DNA from: Prevotellaceae bacterium | GTDB lineage: Bacteria > Bacteroidota > Bacteroidia > Bacteroidales > UBA932 | Direction: 5' to 3' | Assembly: GCA_031273285.1 (NCBI GenBank) | Contig: JAISSE010000058.1 | Span: forward strand, 1 to 9,046 | Length of the DNA: 9,046 bases | Shown here: one piece after another, positions 7,536-9,046 of the stretch | How positions within the stretch are numbered: position 1 is the stretch's first letter | Layout of the letters: each line of letters starts with the position of its first letter | Notes under the pieces: generated by a model | Seen by the model: the letters and a program-made list of their open reading frames with translations, nothing else | The model's database searches: none | Told to the model about the DNA's origin: nothing | Program-made: the position numbers and the translations under genes

Positions 7536-7573
7536 CGCCCTGAAATTTTATAAATTAAATTAAAAACACATTG

Positions 7574-7882
7574 ATGTACGCAATTGTAGAAATAGCAGGA
7601 CAGCAATTCAAAGTTGCAAAAGAACAGAAGCTTTTCGTACACCGTCTGGAGCAAGCCGAAGGCGACTCCGTGAGCTTCGGGAAAGTACTGCTTATAGATG
7701 ATGACGGTAAGGTACAAGTCGGCACACCTACGGTTAAAGATGCCACTGTAACTGCAAAAGTATTGAAACATGTAAAAGGCGAGAAAGTCATTGTTTTCAA
7801 GAAGAAACGCAGAAAAGGATACAAGGTGAAAAACGGGCATCGCCAGTTTTTTACTCAAATCCAGATAGAAAGTATTGCATAA
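7574..7882 (+). CDS. rplU: 50S ribosomal protein L21
   Basis: This 102-residue protein binds 23S rRNA in the large subunit. It starts [14 protein letters not shown] and carries the L21 signature near the C-terminus: the basic stretch KKKRRKGYK followed by NGHRQ (88-91) and ending QIQIESIA. Length is normal for the family. The ATG at 7574 was preferred over the in-frame TTG at 7571 because the family begins MYAIVE. It is the first gene of a two-gene operon, with rpmA 22 bases downstream, and is transcribed from the promoter at 7505-7535. Confidence 0.98.
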   Translation: MYAIVEIAGQQFKVAKEQKLFVHRLEQAEGDSVSFGKVLLIDDDGKVQVGTPTVKDATVTAKVLKHVKGEKVIVFKKKRRKGYKVKNGHRQFFTQIQIESIA

Positions 7883-7904
7883 TTAATTTTGGAGAAACAG
7901 TAAA

Positions 7905-8162
7905 ATGGCACACAAGAAAGGAGTCGGCAGTTCGAAGAACGGACGCGAATCACACAGTAAACGATTGGGTGTGAAGATTTTTGGAGGGCAAAGCGCTAAG
8001 GCGGGCAACATATTGATTCGCCAGAGAGGGACTGTTCATTTCCCCGGCAAAAATGTAGGTATAGGCAAAGACCATACCTTGTATGCTCTCATTGACGGAG
8101 TGGTGGTTTTCAACAGGAAAGCCAATTCCAAGTCGTATGTATCTGTTGTGGCGCAATCGTAA
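7905..8162 (+). CDS. rpmA: 50S ribosomal protein L27
   Basis: The 85-residue protein sits near the peptidyl-transferase centre, where its N-terminal tail (MAHKKG) contacts the tRNA ends. The sequence has the family's [12 protein letters not shown] and RQRGT elements and the normal length. The N-terminus begins directly at AHKKG, with none of the cleaved extension seen in Firmicutes L27. A GGAG at 7891-7894 lies 10 bases before the ATG, one of the few Shine-Dalgarno-like sequences in the window. It is cotranscribed with rplU and followed by a terminator at 8207-8235. Confidence 0.98.
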   Translation: MAHKKGVGSSKNGRESHSKRLGVKIFGGQSAKAGNILIRQRGTVHFPGKNVGIGKDHTLYALIDGVVVFNRKANSKSYVSVVAQS

Positions 8163-8206
8163 AAGATTGTTGCTTAATCATACATCAGATTTTCTGTTAA
8201 TAAAGA

Positions 8207-8235
8207 AGACCGTCCTCGAAAGAGGCGGTTTTTTT
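8207..8235 (+). terminator. Rho-independent terminator of the rplU-rpmA operon
   Basis: ACCG (8209-8212) and CCTC (8214-8217), separated by one bulged T, pair with GAGG (8222-8225) and CGGT (8226-8229) around a stable GAAA tetraloop. A run of seven T residues follows at 8229-8235. It lies about 45 bases after the rpmA stop, on the correct strand. Confidence 0.9.
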
Positions 8236-8294
8236 ATGCGACAAACCTGTTTGAGGATGCTTTTAATTCCGGGCATCGGGATGCAATCACCGTA

Positions 8295-8317
8295 TAACCG
8301 CTTGACCGGTTACTTTT
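8295..8317 (+). repeat. Small hairpin in the spacer before the mutL operon
   Basis: TAACCG (8295-8300) and CGGTTA (8307-8312) form a 6-bp stem with a CTTGAC loop, followed by CTTTTT. It could be a weak backup terminator after 8207-8235. The remainder of the spacer (8236-8397) is A/T-rich towards its right end; I see no gene and no clear TAnnTTTG promoter for the next gene. Confidence 0.3.
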
Positions 8318-8397
8318 TATCGGGATTGAAATAAAAAATATTTCTGTTTCATGAAAAATGTTTAATTTTATGCCTTTAATTTTTTAAGACAAAGACA

Positions 8398-8781
8398 ATG
8401 GCATTCAGATTTTCTTTTTTAAAAATACCTAAACACAAGCGGTTTGAGTATACGCCAAGAATTTGGAGTCCCGCAAGGGAGGAAAGGGAAGAACGGTTGA
8501 AACGGATTCGGGAAGAGTTGGGTATCAATAACAACACTTCCGACGGCAAACCCTATGTTCCGAACATCAAGGGCAGTTTCCGCAGGGAATATCAGCAGAA
8601 CGGGAAAGGCGGCATCAAAGCCGGTTACGGCAACAGGATAAGGTCGTATATAATATTAGGTACCATACTGTTACTCTGCATAATGTTTTTCTACATAGTG
8701 CGAATATATCCCTACATGTTTTCGGGCGACAGACAGCAAACCGACAGTGAATATATCGAATACAACGAATACAGCGAATGA
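8398..8781 (+). CDS. Small single-pass membrane protein upstream of mutL, function unknown
   Basis: The 127-residue protein starts [21 protein letters not shown]. About 80 basic, charged residues with a short coiled-coil-like stretch (about 26-41, rich in Glu, Arg and Lys) precede one hydrophobic segment at about 83-107. A short acidic, tyrosine-rich tail ([10 protein letters not shown]) follows. The positive charge before the segment suggests the N-terminal part stays in the cytoplasm. As I recall, similar small proteins with a FKxPKHxxFxYxPR start precede mutL in other Bacteroidales, some annotated misleadingly as a riboflavin synthase subunit; nothing here supports a riboflavin role. Its TGA overlaps the mutL ATG (ATGA at 8778-8781), so the two are very likely translationally coupled. 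Confidence 0.85.
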   Translation: MAFRFSFLKIPKHKRFEYTPRIWSPAREEREERLKRIREELGINNNTSDGKPYVPNIKGSFRREYQQNGKGGIKAGYGNRIRSYIILGTILLLCIMFFYIVRIYPYMFSGDRQQTDSEYIEYNEYSE

Positions 8782-9046
8782 TTAAATTGCTCCCCGAAAA
8801 TGTGGCGAATCAAATAGCCGCAGGCGAAGTGGTACAGCGACCGGCTTCGGTCGTCAAGGAATTGATGGAGAATGCCGTTGATGCGGGTTCTTCGCAGATA
8901 AATCTGATAATAAAGGATGCGGGACGAACTCTGGTACAGGTAATCGACAACGGCTCCGGCATGTCCGAAACGGATGCGCGGATGGCTTTCGAAAGGCACG
9001 CGACCTCCAAAATAGTCGAAATCGGAGATTTGGATCATATCTACAC
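8778..9046 (+). CDS. mutL: DNA mismatch repair protein MutL, N-terminal part (runs off the right edge)
   Basis: The visible 89 codons encode the start of the GHKL ATPase domain of MutL, which links MutS bound at a mismatch to strand incision and removal. Motifs are [20 protein letters not shown] (5-24), [11 protein letters not shown] (27-37) with the expected catalytic Glu28 and Mg-binding Asn32, the nucleotide-binding DNGSGM (57-62), and RHATSKI (73-79). The ATG at 8778 overlaps the preceding stop codon in an ATGA and has no Shine-Dalgarno sequence, so translation probably depends on the upstream gene. The gene is open to the window edge. The C-terminal part is not visible, so endonuclease competence (the DQHA(x)2E(x)4E motif) cannot be judged. 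Confidence 0.97.
   Translation, partial: MIKLLPENVANQIAAGEVVQRPASVVKELMENAVDAGSSQINLIIKDAGRTLVQVIDNGSGMSETDARMAFERHATSKIVEIGDLDHIY

Larger units (their letters stand above)
7263..7573. other. Divergent intergenic region between murD and rplU
   Basis: These 311 bases separate two outward-facing genes. The ends carry the promoters: for murD near 7285-7319 and for rplU at 7505-7535. The middle (about 7320-7500) codes for nothing I recognise but is unusually rich in inverted repeats: 7333-7340 with 7370-7377, the palindrome CAGCGCTG at 7406-7413, 7426-7438, 7452-7475 and 7476-7496. It could hold operators, an insulating element, or an unrecognised small RNA gene. Confidence 0.6.

Noticed and set aside
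8083..8334. 83-codon plus-strand frame overlapping the rpmA end and the terminator
   Set aside because: It reads through rpmA out of frame and across a strong intrinsic terminator, and has no family resemblance.
1..9046. CRISPR array, tRNA, rRNA, insertion sequence or toxin-antitoxin module
   Set aside because: Reading both strands showed no regularly spaced repeats, cloverleaf, conserved rRNA stretch, transposase motif or paired small genes of known toxin families.

Overview
The window looks like a chromosomal segment from a member of the Bacteroidota, probably of the order Bacteroidales. Three things point there. Several genes are preceded by the phylum's own promoter type, with a -7 box of the form TAnnTTTG and, for rplU, a -33 TTTG at exactly 19 bases. 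Start codons sit in A/T-rich leaders, mostly without a Shine-Dalgarno sequence. The gene set also fits: a DUF4369/TlpA-type lipoprotein and an AAA-ATPase-like/PD-(D/E)XK protein of a family that is multicopy in this phylum. The species cannot be named from the sequence alone.

Left part (1-2102): the last 25 codons of a probable formylglycine-generating-enzyme (FGE-sulfatase) family protein are followed by a 229-base spacer. The spacer carries a 24-base GC-rich palindrome and a promoter. Next comes a 524-residue predicted ATPase-nuclease of unknown biological role. This is the most accessory-looking part of the window. A 220-base A/T-rich spacer follows, with a small leader hairpin.

Middle (2103-7262): a lipoprotein with a thioredoxin-like domain that has lost both CXXC cysteines lies 17 bases upstream of mutS, probably in one transcript. 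mutS (869 aa) is complete, with its mismatch-reading, ATPase and probable clamp-binding motifs. Convergent to it, 31 bases away, is murD on the minus strand. The junction contains a 7-base-period repeat that runs into the murD stop codon.

Right part (7263-9046): a 311-base divergent spacer carries outward promoters for murD and rplU, with strong inverted repeats between them. rplU and rpmA form a standard two-gene ribosomal operon closed by a clear intrinsic terminator. After a 235-base spacer comes a small single-pass membrane protein whose stop codon overlaps the start of mutL (ATGA). mutL runs off the right edge with an intact GHKL ATPase start.

Functionally, most of the window is housekeeping: mismatch repair (mutS, mutL), peptidoglycan precursor synthesis (murD) and the ribosomal large subunit (L21, L27). 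I found no CRISPR array, tRNA, rRNA, insertion sequence or complete defence system. The less ordinary items are the intergenic inverted repeats at 7333-7496, the palindrome at 107-130, the cysteine-less thioredoxin lipoprotein, and the membrane protein coupled to mutL.
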